From contig JAFRRT010000027.1 in the NCBI GenBank assembly GCA_017427945.1, positions 59,357 through 123,356 of the forward strand: 64,000 bases of DNA. The letters are read 5' to 3'. The notes under the pieces were generated by a model, which was not told the origin of the DNA, searched no databases, and was given only the letters and a program-made list of their open reading frames with translations. This stretch comes from Muribaculaceae bacterium (GTDB lineage: Bacteria; Bacteroidota; Bacteroidia; Bacteroidales; Muribaculaceae). The translations under genes and the position numbers were made by a program. Shown here piece after piece: positions 39,696-47,891 of the stretch (the stretch's first letter is position 1; each line of letters opens with the position of its first letter).

Positions 39696-41609
39696 TCAAT
39701 CAGAAGTATTCACTCCTATGATGTGATTGAACTGCCCCCAATTCTCCGAGGCTTTATATGAAGCGACAGATTCTTCAGGCACATATAAATTGGCGTCGTT
39801 ATAAACACTGTTGTCAAAAGTGGTCTTATTAGAACATGATGGAGGAGTTGGATTCAACAACATCACTTTCGAGATATTTGGGCTGCCTAAAAATGCAGAC
39901 CAACCGATGTCGACAATAGAGTCAGGGAGTTTCACGTTCTTCAGGCCACTGCAGTCAGAGAACGCACAGTTACCGATGGAGGTAACCGAGTTGGGGATGG
40001 ACACGCTCGTCAGACCACTGCAGCCATCGAACGCATAGTTACCGATGGAGGTGACAGCGTTGCCGATGTTCACGCTCGTCAGGCCACTGCAGCCATAGAA
40101 CGCACGGCTGCCAATGGAGGTAACAGAGTTGGGGATGGACACAGTCATCAAGCCACTGCAGCTATCGAACGCAGAGTTGCTAATTGAAGTGACTGAATTG
40201 GGGATGGTTACGGAAGTGATTCTTGAGCCATTCACAAAATATAAGGGTAGCACTTCTACTTCATTGCCAATTGTGACCCGCTCTATATTGGAGGTCATCA
40301 TATCTCCGTTAGTAGAACAATTCCGGGCGTTCCAAATCAGGTCAGTCAATCCACTGCAGCCAGAGAATGCTTTGTTTCTGATGGTAGTAACCGAGTTGCC
40401 AATGGTCACATTCGTCAGGCCACTGCAGCCTTCAAATGCCTTGAAACCGATGGCAGTTACAGAGTTGGGGATGGACAGGCTCGTCAGGCCACTGCAACCA
40501 GAGAATGTAGAGGTCTCAATGGAGGTAACAGAGTCAGGAATGGTTATGCTCGACAATGAACTGCAGCCTTTGAACGCAAGGTAGCCGATGGAGGTAACTG
40601 AGTTCGGGATGGACACATGTTCCAGGCCTCGGCAGTCATTGAACGCACCATTTGCTATTCCTTTTGTTCCTTCTCTTATAGTAATACTCGTGCCTTCGGG
40701 CATGGTTCCTTTATATTTATAAGCGACCAGGCCAGCATATACAAGTCCATCAGGCTGATTATCGAACCATGGGGTACCAGAGAACTCATCGCAGCCGATA
40801 GAAACAACCGAGTTGGGTATAGTCAGGTCCGTCAGGTTGTTGCAGTCATAGAACGCCCCGCTGATGGAGGTAACCGAGTTGCCTATAGTCACGCTCGTCA
40901 GTCCATGGCAGCCTAAGAACGTCCATTCGCCAATGGAGGTAACCGAGTTGGGGATGGTCACACTCGTCAAGGCACGGCAGCCACTGAAGGCCCCATCGCC
41001 GATGGAAACAACCGAGTTCGGGATAGTCACGTTCGTCAGGCCTCGGCAACCAGAGAACGCACTTTCTGCTATACCCAGTGTTCCTTCTTTTATAGTAATA
41101 CTCGTGCCTTCGGGCATCGATCCTTTATATTTATAAGCGACCAGGCCAGCATAAACAAGTCCATCAGGCTGAGTATTGTACCAATGGGTGTCAGAGAACG
41201 CATCGACGCCAATAGAGGTGACCGAGTTTGGGATGCTCACGTTCGTCAGGTTGTCGCTGCTCATGAACGCTTCCCCACCGATGGAGGTAACGGAGTTGGG
41301 GATGGTCACACTCGTCAGGCTATCGCAGTCATAGAACGCATAAATGTCAATGGAGGTGACTTGGTATGTCGTGTCATTATAGGTTACAGTTGAAGGAATG
41401 ACCACGTTGCCACGATAATCACTCCTTATAGTGAACATACCATATTTATTAACACTCAAATATTTGCAGGTTACAGTTGCTTCGTTGCCGATGATGTCAT
41501 AGTAGATACCATCAACGTAGAAGTCATAGGTATCGTGGGCGACAGCGGTGGCGGTGGCTTGCAGCAGGAGGGCCAACAGCAAGAGGAAGAAACTAAGATG
41601 ATTGTTCAT
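39696..41609 (-). CDS. BspA-type leucine-rich repeat surface protein
   Basis: 637 residues with a signal peptide (ending TATAVA). It has about twenty LRR_5 repeats of roughly 23 residues, each built like VTSIGxxAFxGCSGLTSVTIPNS. The N-terminal 60 residues (YDFYVDGIYYDIIGNEATVT) are the usual BspA cap. The C-terminal part (LYVPEESVASYKASENWGQF) is the common cap of this family. Two repeat regions share a near-identical insert (QPDGLVYAGLVAYKYKG), showing internal duplication. BspA-type proteins bind host or bacterial surfaces. The repeats are AT-richer than the surroundings. Confidence 0.93.
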   Translation of the reverse strand: MNNHLSFFLLLLALLLQATATAVAHDTYDFYVDGIYYDIIGNEATVTCKYLSVNKYGMFTIRSDYRGNVVIPSTVTYNDTTYQVTSIDIYAFYDCDSLTSVTIPNSVTSIGGEAFMSSDNLTNVSIPNSVTSIGVDAFSDTHWYNTQPDGLVYAGLVAYKYKGSMPEGTSITIKEGTLGIAESAFSGCRGLTNVTIPNSVVSIGDGAFSGCRALTSVTIPNSVTSIGEWTFLGCHGLTSVTIGNSVTSISGAFYDCNNLTDLTIPNSVVSIGCDEFSGTPWFDNQPDGLVYAGLVAYKYKGTMPEGTSITIREGTKGIANGAFNDCRGLEHVSIPNSVTSIGYLAFKGCSSLSSITIPDSVTSIETSTFSGCSGLTSLSIPNSVTAIGFKAFEGCSGLTNVTIGNSVTTIRNKAFSGCSGLTDLIWNARNCSTNGDMMTSNIERVTIGNEVEVLPLYFVNGSRITSVTIPNSVTSISNSAFDSCSGLMTVSIPNSVTSIGSRAFYGCSGLTSVNIGNAVTSIGNYAFDGCSGLTSVSIPNSVTSIGNCAFSDCSGLKNVKLPDSIVDIGWSAFLGSPNISKVMLLNPTPPSCSNKTTFDNSVYNDANLYVPEESVASYKASENWGQFNHIIGVNTSD

Positions 41610-41692
41610 TGTTTGTTTAGATTTTAAAATGTTAATATTGTGTTGAATTAATTAGAGCAAATCCGGTAATCATTTTATTAGATGCAAGTCTA

Positions 41693-42631
41693 TTAAAATG
41701 GCTTGCGGTACTTATTGTTGGGATCCTCGTCAAGGATGCTCAAGTAACTCGAGAAACGCGAGGGAGCAATTTCGCCCCGCTCCACGGCAGACAGCACGGC
41801 GCAGCCCGGCTCGTGGGTGTGCGTGCAGTTGTTGAAACGGCAATCGTCCGATATCCTGAAAATTTCGGGGAAATAGTGGGCGACCTGGGCCCGCTCAAAG
41901 TCGATGGTGCCAAAAGCTTTCACGCCCGGCGTGTCGATGATGGCACCGCCATTGGGCAGGTCCAGCAGTTCGCTAAAGGTGGTCGTATGCATACCCTTGT
42001 GGTGCGTCTGGCTCACGTCACCCACCCGCACATGGGCATCGGGGACGAGCAGGTTGATGATGGACGACTTGCCCACGCCACTGTTGCCCGACAAGAGCGA
42101 CATCTTGCCTGTCAGCTGCCGCAGCAGGTCATCGGTGCCCTCGCCCGTCTGCGCGGACATCACCACAACAGGATAGCCGATTTTTTCATACATGGTTTTC
42201 CACTCGTCGAGTTGACGGCGGCTCTCCCCGGTCGTCAAGAGGTCCACCTTATTGAAGGCCAGCATGGCGGGCACCTGATAGGCCTCGGCCGTGGCCAGGA
42301 AACGGTCGATGAACGTAGTGCTTGTGACAGGATTAATCAAGGTTGCGACAAGGACCGCCTGGTCAAGGTTGGCGGCAATGATCTGGAATTCCTTGGAAAG
42401 GTTGCTGGAACGGCGGATGATGTAATTGCGCCGCGGTTCGACAGATGCCACGACAGGCGTATCATCGGCCCGCTGCTCTACCTGTACAATGTCGCCCACG
42501 GCAACGGGGTTGGTGCAGCGCAGGCCCTTGAGTCGCAGCACGCCACGCATCTTGCAATTGAGGATGCCGCTGCCGTCCTCCAGTCGGACGGTAACCCAGC
42601 TACCGGTATTTTTGATTACTAATCCTTTCAT
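41693..42631 (-). CDS. rsgA: Ribosome small-subunit-dependent GTPase RsgA
   Basis: 312 residues. It shows the circularly permuted GTPase order: G4 (AFNKVDLL, about residue 125) comes before G1 (LSGNSGVGKSS, about 180) and G3 (DTPGVKAFG). An OB fold is at the N-terminus. The C-terminal zinc site is CRFNNCTHTHEPGC. It checks maturation of the 30S subunit. The stretch just upstream carries short TTAGCTATTAG repeats. Confidence 0.96.
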   Translation of the reverse strand: MKGLVIKNTGSWVTVRLEDGSGILNCKMRGVLRLKGLRCTNPVAVGDIVQVEQRADDTPVVASVEPRRNYIIRRSSNLSKEFQIIAANLDQAVLVATLINPVTSTTFIDRFLATAEAYQVPAMLAFNKVDLLTTGESRRQLDEWKTMYEKIGYPVVVMSAQTGEGTDDLLRQLTGKMSLLSGNSGVGKSSIINLLVPDAHVRVGDVSQTHHKGMHTTTFSELLDLPNGGAIIDTPGVKAFGTIDFERAQVAHYFPEIFRISDDCRFNNCTHTHEPGCAVLSAVERGEIAPSRFSSYLSILDEDPNNKYRKPF

Positions 42632-42639
42632 TATTTTAG

Positions 42640-42716
42640 CTTTTAGTTATTAGCTTTTAGCTATTAGCCATTTTGCGGATGCCCACTAAAAAGCTAAATG
42701 CTAATAGCTAAGTACT
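42640..42716. repeat. Low-complexity TTAGCTATTAG repeats
   Basis: Short repeats of the type TTTTAGTTATTAGCTTTTAGC with a partial inverted copy (AAGCTAAATGCTAATAGCTAA). This fills the rsgA/AGCS gap. A comparable stretch is at 58180-58245. Confidence 0.6.
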
Positions 42717-42722
42717 TATTCT

Positions 42723-44138
42723 TTATTCCCAGGCATCCAGGTCATCAGCGACTTCGGGGAGGTCGCTGCGGTGGAACTCGGGATTCTTGATGCCGCGACG
42801 TTTCTGGTCGCGATAGTTGTCAAGCAGTTTGAACACATATTTGCAGAGGAAAGCCAAGGCGATAAGGTTGCACAACGTCAACAACGCCATGAACAGGTCA
42901 CCCAGGTTCCAAACAAATTCAAAGCTGGCGACCGCACCAAAAAAGACGAACGCGCCGCCCGAGAGGATGCGGAACACCTGCAGCACCCATTTCTTGTCAG
43001 TCAGGTAACGGATGTTGGCCTCGCCATAGTAATAATTGCCGATGATGCTGCTGAAAGCGAACAGGATAATCGCTATGGCCACAAAGATGGTGCCCCAGCT
43101 GCCCACCTGGCTCTCCATCGAGGCCTGCGTGAGCTGGATGCCCTGAATACCTTCGGTGTTGTACAGCCCGCTGATAAGCACCAGAAAAGCCGTGCAGCTG
43201 CATACGAGCAAGGTATCGGTAAATACTCCTAACGCCTGGATGAGACCTTGCTTGACAGGATGAGAGACATGGGCTGTTGCAGCCACGTTGGGGGCACTTC
43301 CCTCGCCCGCTTCATTGCTGAACAGTCCGCGCCTGATGCCAATCATGATGGTCATGCCCAAACCGCCGCCGGCAACCTGCTCAAATCCGAAAGCATTCAC
43401 AAATATGAGTTTTATCACATGGGGCACAAGGTCATAGTTCATGATGACAACCACCAGAGCAAGGATGAAGTAGCCAATGGCCATAACAGGCACGAGAATA
43501 CTGCTTACATGGGCAATGCGTTGGATGCCACCGAAGGCAATGAACAGCGCCAATGCCGAGAGGATGATGCCGACAATCGTCTGGTTAAACCCGAAGGCCT
43601 GATTCAGCGCCCCACAGATGGTGTTGCTCTGAATGGAGTTGTAGGACAAACCGAAGGTGAGCGTGAGGAGCACGGCAAACAAGGCTGCCATCCAATTATT
43701 GTGCATTCCACGGCTGATGTAATAGGCGGGACCACCGATGAAGGACTCACTGTCAGGTCGCTTATAAAGCTGCGCCAAGGTTGCCTCGACAAAGGCTGTC
43801 GCAGAGCCGATTAAGGCGATAATCCACATCCAGAAGACTGCACCCGGACCGCCCACGGCAATAGCCGTTGCCACACCCGCGAGGTTGCCCGTGCCTACAC
43901 GCGTGGCCACCGAAACAGCAAACGCCTGGAACGATGAGATGTGCTTCTTCCCACCACTGGCTGGCGAGGCATCAACAAGTTGGCGGAACATATCACCAAT
44001 CATCGTGAACTGCACGAAGCGGGTACGAATCGTGAAGTAAAGACCACAGATGATGAGTGCCCCTATCAGCAAATAGGTCCATAGGGCATCGTTGACCGAG
44101 GTAATGGCCGTATTGAGGGCGTCAAGATTTAACGTCAT
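42723..44138 (-). CDS. Alanine/sodium symporter (AGCS family)
   Basis: 471 residues with about ten hydrophobic helices. AGCS motifs are AFAVSVATRVGTGNLAGVATA, GGPGAVFWMWIIALIGSATAF (in part), FIGGPAYYISRGM, GIRRGLFSNEAGEGSAPNVA (in part) and YGEANIRYL. It takes up small amino acids such as alanine or glycine with sodium across the inner membrane. A single gene, with no obvious consensus promoter in the short upstream region shared with the repeat element at 44252. Confidence 0.93.
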   Translation of the reverse strand: MTLNLDALNTAITSVNDALWTYLLIGALIICGLYFTIRTRFVQFTMIGDMFRQLVDASPASGGKKHISSFQAFAVSVATRVGTGNLAGVATAIAVGGPGAVFWMWIIALIGSATAFVEATLAQLYKRPDSESFIGGPAYYISRGMHNNWMAALFAVLLTLTFGLSYNSIQSNTICGALNQAFGFNQTIVGIILSALALFIAFGGIQRIAHVSSILVPVMAIGYFILALVVVIMNYDLVPHVIKLIFVNAFGFEQVAGGGLGMTIMIGIRRGLFSNEAGEGSAPNVAATAHVSHPVKQGLIQALGVFTDTLLVCSCTAFLVLISGLYNTEGIQGIQLTQASMESQVGSWGTIFVAIAIILFAFSSIIGNYYYGEANIRYLTDKKWVLQVFRILSGGAFVFFGAVASFEFVWNLGDLFMALLTLCNLIALAFLCKYVFKLLDNYRDQKRRGIKNPEFHRSDLPEVADDLDAWE

Positions 44139-44251
44139 TGGTAATCATTTGGAAATTTGCCCCTAAAGGTACTGCTTTTTCTTGAAACTGCGGGCAAATA
44201 GTTTGAAATTTGCCCTTTCTTGAGTATATTTCCCTGCGGTGCGGTCGCTCC

Positions 44252-44331
44252 TCGGGCAAGATAGGCCGCGCCTCAACAAGGGCAAAATAAATGATTTTTT
44301 TTGCCATTGTATTCGGCTTGCACTATCTTTG
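44252..44331 (+). repeat. Promoter-bearing repeat upstream of the GH2 gene
   Basis: Left end CTCGGGCAAGATAGGCCGCGCCTC, shared with 9965-9987 apart from one base. The middle is a hairpin (GGCAAAAT with ATTTTTTTTGCC). The right end is TTCGGCTTGCACTATCTTTG. Same layout as the repeats near mutS2 and cvfB with a different stem. Confidence 0.7.
44300..44331 (+). promoter_or_regulatory. Promoter of the GH2-GH3 operon
   Basis: TTTG (44300-44303), 20 nt, TATCTTTG (44324-44331). It is 20 nt before the ATG at 44352. Confidence 0.82.
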
Positions 44332-44351
44332 CAACTTAATTGCATGAAACT

Positions 44352-47300
44352 ATGAAACAGAATCGTCTCATCTTTATATTAGTGGCAGTACTGGCACTAG
44401 GTGCCACGGCACAGGTGATGAACCGTCCTATCGGGCAATATCCGGGCAACCCAGATGAGTATTATGGGCCTAAACTGGTACAAGATAATAGCTATCGAAA
44501 TTTTGCTTTGTATCGCACAGTCTATCAGTCATCATCATGGGATTTCAACCTGACATCACAATTGTTGACCGATGGCATCATCGATGAGGAATTGCCCGCT
44601 TGGCTCAATGTCACCACACCCGAGGGCCCATTGCCTCCTCACAAGCGCGAAGCCTGCATCGACGGCAACGAGTGGACGTGTAATATTCTGATGGGTGGTG
44701 ACACCTGGATACAATATGACTGGGAAGGCATGGAAGTCGACATCGATGAGGTGGAACTTGTGTGCAACGTGGCCTACCGCGAAAACGAAGCAGAGGGTTA
44801 CACCATCAGGCTGCTGACATCCAATGACGGGAAACATTGGAAACTCGGTACCAGTTGGTCTAACACCAACCTTCCCGGCACCGCATCAAGTCACCGCGCA
44901 CATAGCGACCCCAACAAGAACAGCGGTGACGACTTGCTGCCCACACGCAACATTAACTACAAACTTGCCAACAGACATGGAGCGTTCAAGCACATGCGAA
45001 TAGAGTTGGTCATGCCTGCCGCTGCTCACTGGACAATTACAGAGTTAAAGATGAGGAAAAATGGCAAACTAGCAAAGGGCGTACTGCCGTCGGAGCATTT
45101 TGTGAGCGCATGGCGCAGCTTCGGCACAGAGAACGAATGGGTTACAGTTGACTTAGGGGAAAAGGCAGATATTAGCCGCATTCATTTGCATTGGATCAAT
45201 AGACCATCAAATGGCAATATTCAGGTCAGTGATGACAATATCCACTGGCGAACTATTCAGGAATTCAATAATAAATCATTGCCATTTAATAAGAACATTC
45301 AGGTTATCTCGTTAAATGCAGAAACTCAAGGGCGATATGTTCGTATCAATATGATTGAGCCCAATAAAAACGGGAAACCATTCTGCTTGAGAGAAATAAT
45401 GATTGATGGCGTTACTGGAGGTTTGATTGCTACTCCCCATGGCGAGGGTGGCTGGCAAGACGGCAAGTGGTTGCTAAATGGCGGTAACTGGAGTCTGGCT
45501 CGGGCATCACATGAAGTCCAGCCACAACGCACCGTGCCGCCCATAGTCGCCACAGTTCCCGCAACGGTGTTGTCCAGTTATGTCAATGCAGGGGCTCTGC
45601 CTGATATGAATTATGACGATAACCTGATGCTGGCATCGGAATCGTTCTTCAACGGGGACTTTATTTATAAGCGTTCGTTTGACTTGCCTCAAGAGATGAA
45701 AGGCAAGCGCGTGTTTCTCAATTTTGACGGCATCAACTGGAAAGCTGACGTAACGCTGAACGGCACCAATTTGGGACGTATTGAGGGCGCCTTCAAGCGG
45801 GGAGTTTTTGACGTCACACCCTATTTGTACGACTTCAAAAATGAATTAAAGGTGCTCATCCATGCCAACGACAATCCTGGGGGAGTTAAAGTCAAAACCG
45901 AGAAAAACACCGACTTTAACGGCGGTATTCTGGGGGCAGATAACCCCACTTTCCATGCTACCATCGGCTGGGACTGGATTTCAACTATCCGCGGGCGTGA
46001 CATCGGCATTTGGGACGATGTGTATCTCACCACATCGGGTGACGTGACCGTCAGTGATCCTGTGGTGACGACTAGACTCGGTGAGAACGATACGCTTGCC
46101 ACGATGACACCTGCTGTGATGCTGACTAACCACAGCGACAAGGCCGTGACGGGAACCCTTCATGGGCACATCGGCGAAATCTGTTTCGAGAAACAAGTCA
46201 CCCTCGCTGGTGGGCAAAACATTGAGGCATCCTTCAATCCTGAGCAGTTCCCGCAACTCAAGAATCAGCAAATGCGCCTGTGGTGGCCCAACGGCTATGG
46301 TGAGCCTTATCTGTATGACGCAGGCTTTGAGTTCATCATCAACGGGGAGCAGAGTGATGCCGTCAACTACAAGGCGGGCATCCGTGAGGTGAAGACGACC
46401 GAGAAAGACACGTGGCTGAGGATTTACATCAACCACCGCCGTCTGGTGCCCAAGGGCGGCAACTGGGCCTTCAGCGAGAACAACCTGAACTACCGCGGGC
46501 GGGAATTTGACGCCGCCGTGCGCCACCACCGCGAGATGAACTACAACATGATTCGCAACTGGGTGGGCATGACAGGCGACAAGGAATTCTTTGAGGCGTG
46601 CGACCGCTACGGCCTTATGGTGTGGCAGGACTTTTGGCTGGCTAATCCTGCCGATGGTCCCGACCCCGATAACGAGGCGATGTTCATGGACAACGCCCGC
46701 GATTTTGTGCTGAAAATCCGCAATCACCCCTGCATCGGCATCTACTGCGGCCGCAACGAGGGCTACCCGCCCAAAACGCTTGACGAGGGTCTGCGCAACA
46801 CTGTAGCTGCGCTGCATCCCGGGTTGGACTATATCTCCAGTTCGGCTGATGACGGTGTGAGCGGCCATGGACCCTATTGGGCGCTGAGTCCCAAGGAATA
46901 CTTCGAGCGCCAGACGGGCAAACTGCACACCGAGCGCGGTATGCCCAACGTGATGACCTATGAGGGGCTGAGCCGCACGCTCGATGCCGAGCACCTGTGG
47001 CCGCAGAACATCTATTGGGGCCGCCACGATTACACAATGGAGGGTGCCCAACGTGGTGCCTCGTTCAACCAACTGATTGCTGAGGACTTCGGCGAGCCCA
47101 CCTCGGCCGAGGAGTTCTGCGAGTGGGCTCAGTGGATCAACTACGAGGGTTACCGCGCCATGTACGAGGGTGGCAACAAGAGCGCGATGGGCCTGCTCAT
47201 CTGGATGAGTCATCCCTGCTGGCCGTCGATGGTTTGGCAGACCTATGACTACTACCTAGAGCCTACTGCAGCCTACTTCGGTGTGAAACATGCCTGCGAA

Positions 47301-47891
47301 CCGTTGCATGTGCAGTGGAACCCCATCAGCAACCAGGTCGAAGTCATCAACCACAGTGCCGGCCATCAGGCGGGTACCGTTACAGCAACCGTCTATGACA
47401 TCAACGGCAACCTGATGTGGAGCCGCGAAATGCCCTACGACCTGCAGGAAGACAAATATTTTGACGCGATGACCGTCGAGGTGCCGCACCACTTCGAGGG
47501 CGTGTATTTCCTGCGCCTGACGCTTACCGACAGCGAGGGCAAGCAAGTGTCGCAGAACGACTATGTGCAGCGCACCGAAGGCAGCGACCGCACCGCCTTG
47601 CACGACCTGCGCAGAGCACAAGTGACCACCCGCGCTACTTCCGAAGGCACCCAGGCTCGAATCACCTTGACCAACGAGGGCACCGTGCCTGCCGTGATGC
47701 TGCGCCTGAACCTCAAGGGCGATGACGGCGAACAGATTCTGCCTGTCATCTACAGCGACAACTACCTGCACCTGATGCCGGGCGAGAGCCGCACGATTGA
47801 CGTCGAGTGGAAAGTCGAGGATGCCCGCGGTTGCCAACCCATGATTGAGATAACCGGCACAAATGTGTCGAAATCCACTGTTGCATTATGA
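44352..47891 (+). CDS. GH2 glycosidase (beta-mannosidase / exo-beta-glucosaminidase type) with discoidin domains
   Basis: 1179 residues from MKQNRLIFILVAVLALGATAQ, a signal peptide. Two discoidin-like (F5/8 type C) domains occupy about 40-230 and 230-360. The GH2 sugar-binding domain (about 390-590) and an Ig-like domain follow. The TIM barrel contains NMIRNWVGMTGDKEFFEACD, the acid/base Glu near 802 in YCGRNEGYP, and a probable nucleophile in NVMTYEGLSR. A C-terminal beta domain completes it. DNA for residues about 230-360 is clearly AT-richer than its flanks. The substrate class is inferred; beta-mannoside or beta-glucosaminide is most likely. Its stop overlaps the GH3 start (ATGA). Confidence 0.88.
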   Translation: MKQNRLIFILVAVLALGATAQVMNRPIGQYPGNPDEYYGPKLVQDNSYRNFALYRTVYQSSSWDFNLTSQLLTDGIIDEELPAWLNVTTPEGPLPPHKREACIDGNEWTCNILMGGDTWIQYDWEGMEVDIDEVELVCNVAYRENEAEGYTIRLLTSNDGKHWKLGTSWSNTNLPGTASSHRAHSDPNKNSGDDLLPTRNINYKLANRHGAFKHMRIELVMPAAAHWTITELKMRKNGKLAKGVLPSEHFVSAWRSFGTENEWVTVDLGEKADISRIHLHWINRPSNGNIQVSDDNIHWRTIQEFNNKSLPFNKNIQVISLNAETQGRYVRINMIEPNKNGKPFCLREIMIDGVTGGLIATPHGEGGWQDGKWLLNGGNWSLARASHEVQPQRTVPPIVATVPATVLSSYVNAGALPDMNYDDNLMLASESFFNGDFIYKRSFDLPQEMKGKRVFLNFDGINWKADVTLNGTNLGRIEGAFKRGVFDVTPYLYDFKNELKVLIHANDNPGGVKVKTEKNTDFNGGILGADNPTFHATIGWDWISTIRGRDIGIWDDVYLTTSGDVTVSDPVVTTRLGENDTLATMTPAVMLTNHSDKAVTGTLHGHIGEICFEKQVTLAGGQNIEASFNPEQFPQLKNQQMRLWWPNGYGEPYLYDAGFEFIINGEQSDAVNYKAGIREVKTTEKDTWLRIYINHRRLVPKGGNWAFSENNLNYRGREFDAAVRHHREMNYNMIRNWVGMTGDKEFFEACDRYGLMVWQDFWLANPADGPDPDNEAMFMDNARDFVLKIRNHPCIGIYCGRNEGYPPKTLDEGLRNTVAALHPGLDYISSSADDGVSGHGPYWALSPKEYFERQTGKLHTERGMPNVMTYEGLSRTLDAEHLWPQNIYWGRHDYTMEGAQRGASFNQLIAEDFGEPTSAEEFCEWAQWINYEGYRAMYEGGNKSAMGLLIWMSHPCWPSMVWQTYDYYLEPTAAYFGVKHACEPLHVQWNPISNQVEVINHSAGHQAGTVTATVYDINGNLMWSREMPYDLQEDKYFDAMTVEVPHHFEGVYFLRLTLTDSEGKQVSQNDYVQRTEGSDRTALHDLRRAQVTTRATSEGTQARITLTNEGTVPAVMLRLNLKGDDGEQILPVIYSDNYLHLMPGESRTIDVEWKVEDARGCQPMIEITGTNVSKSTVAL

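Noticed and set aside
39696-41609. DNA-level tandem repeat array of independent interest
   Set aside because: The periodicity is the codon expression of LRR_5 protein repeats.
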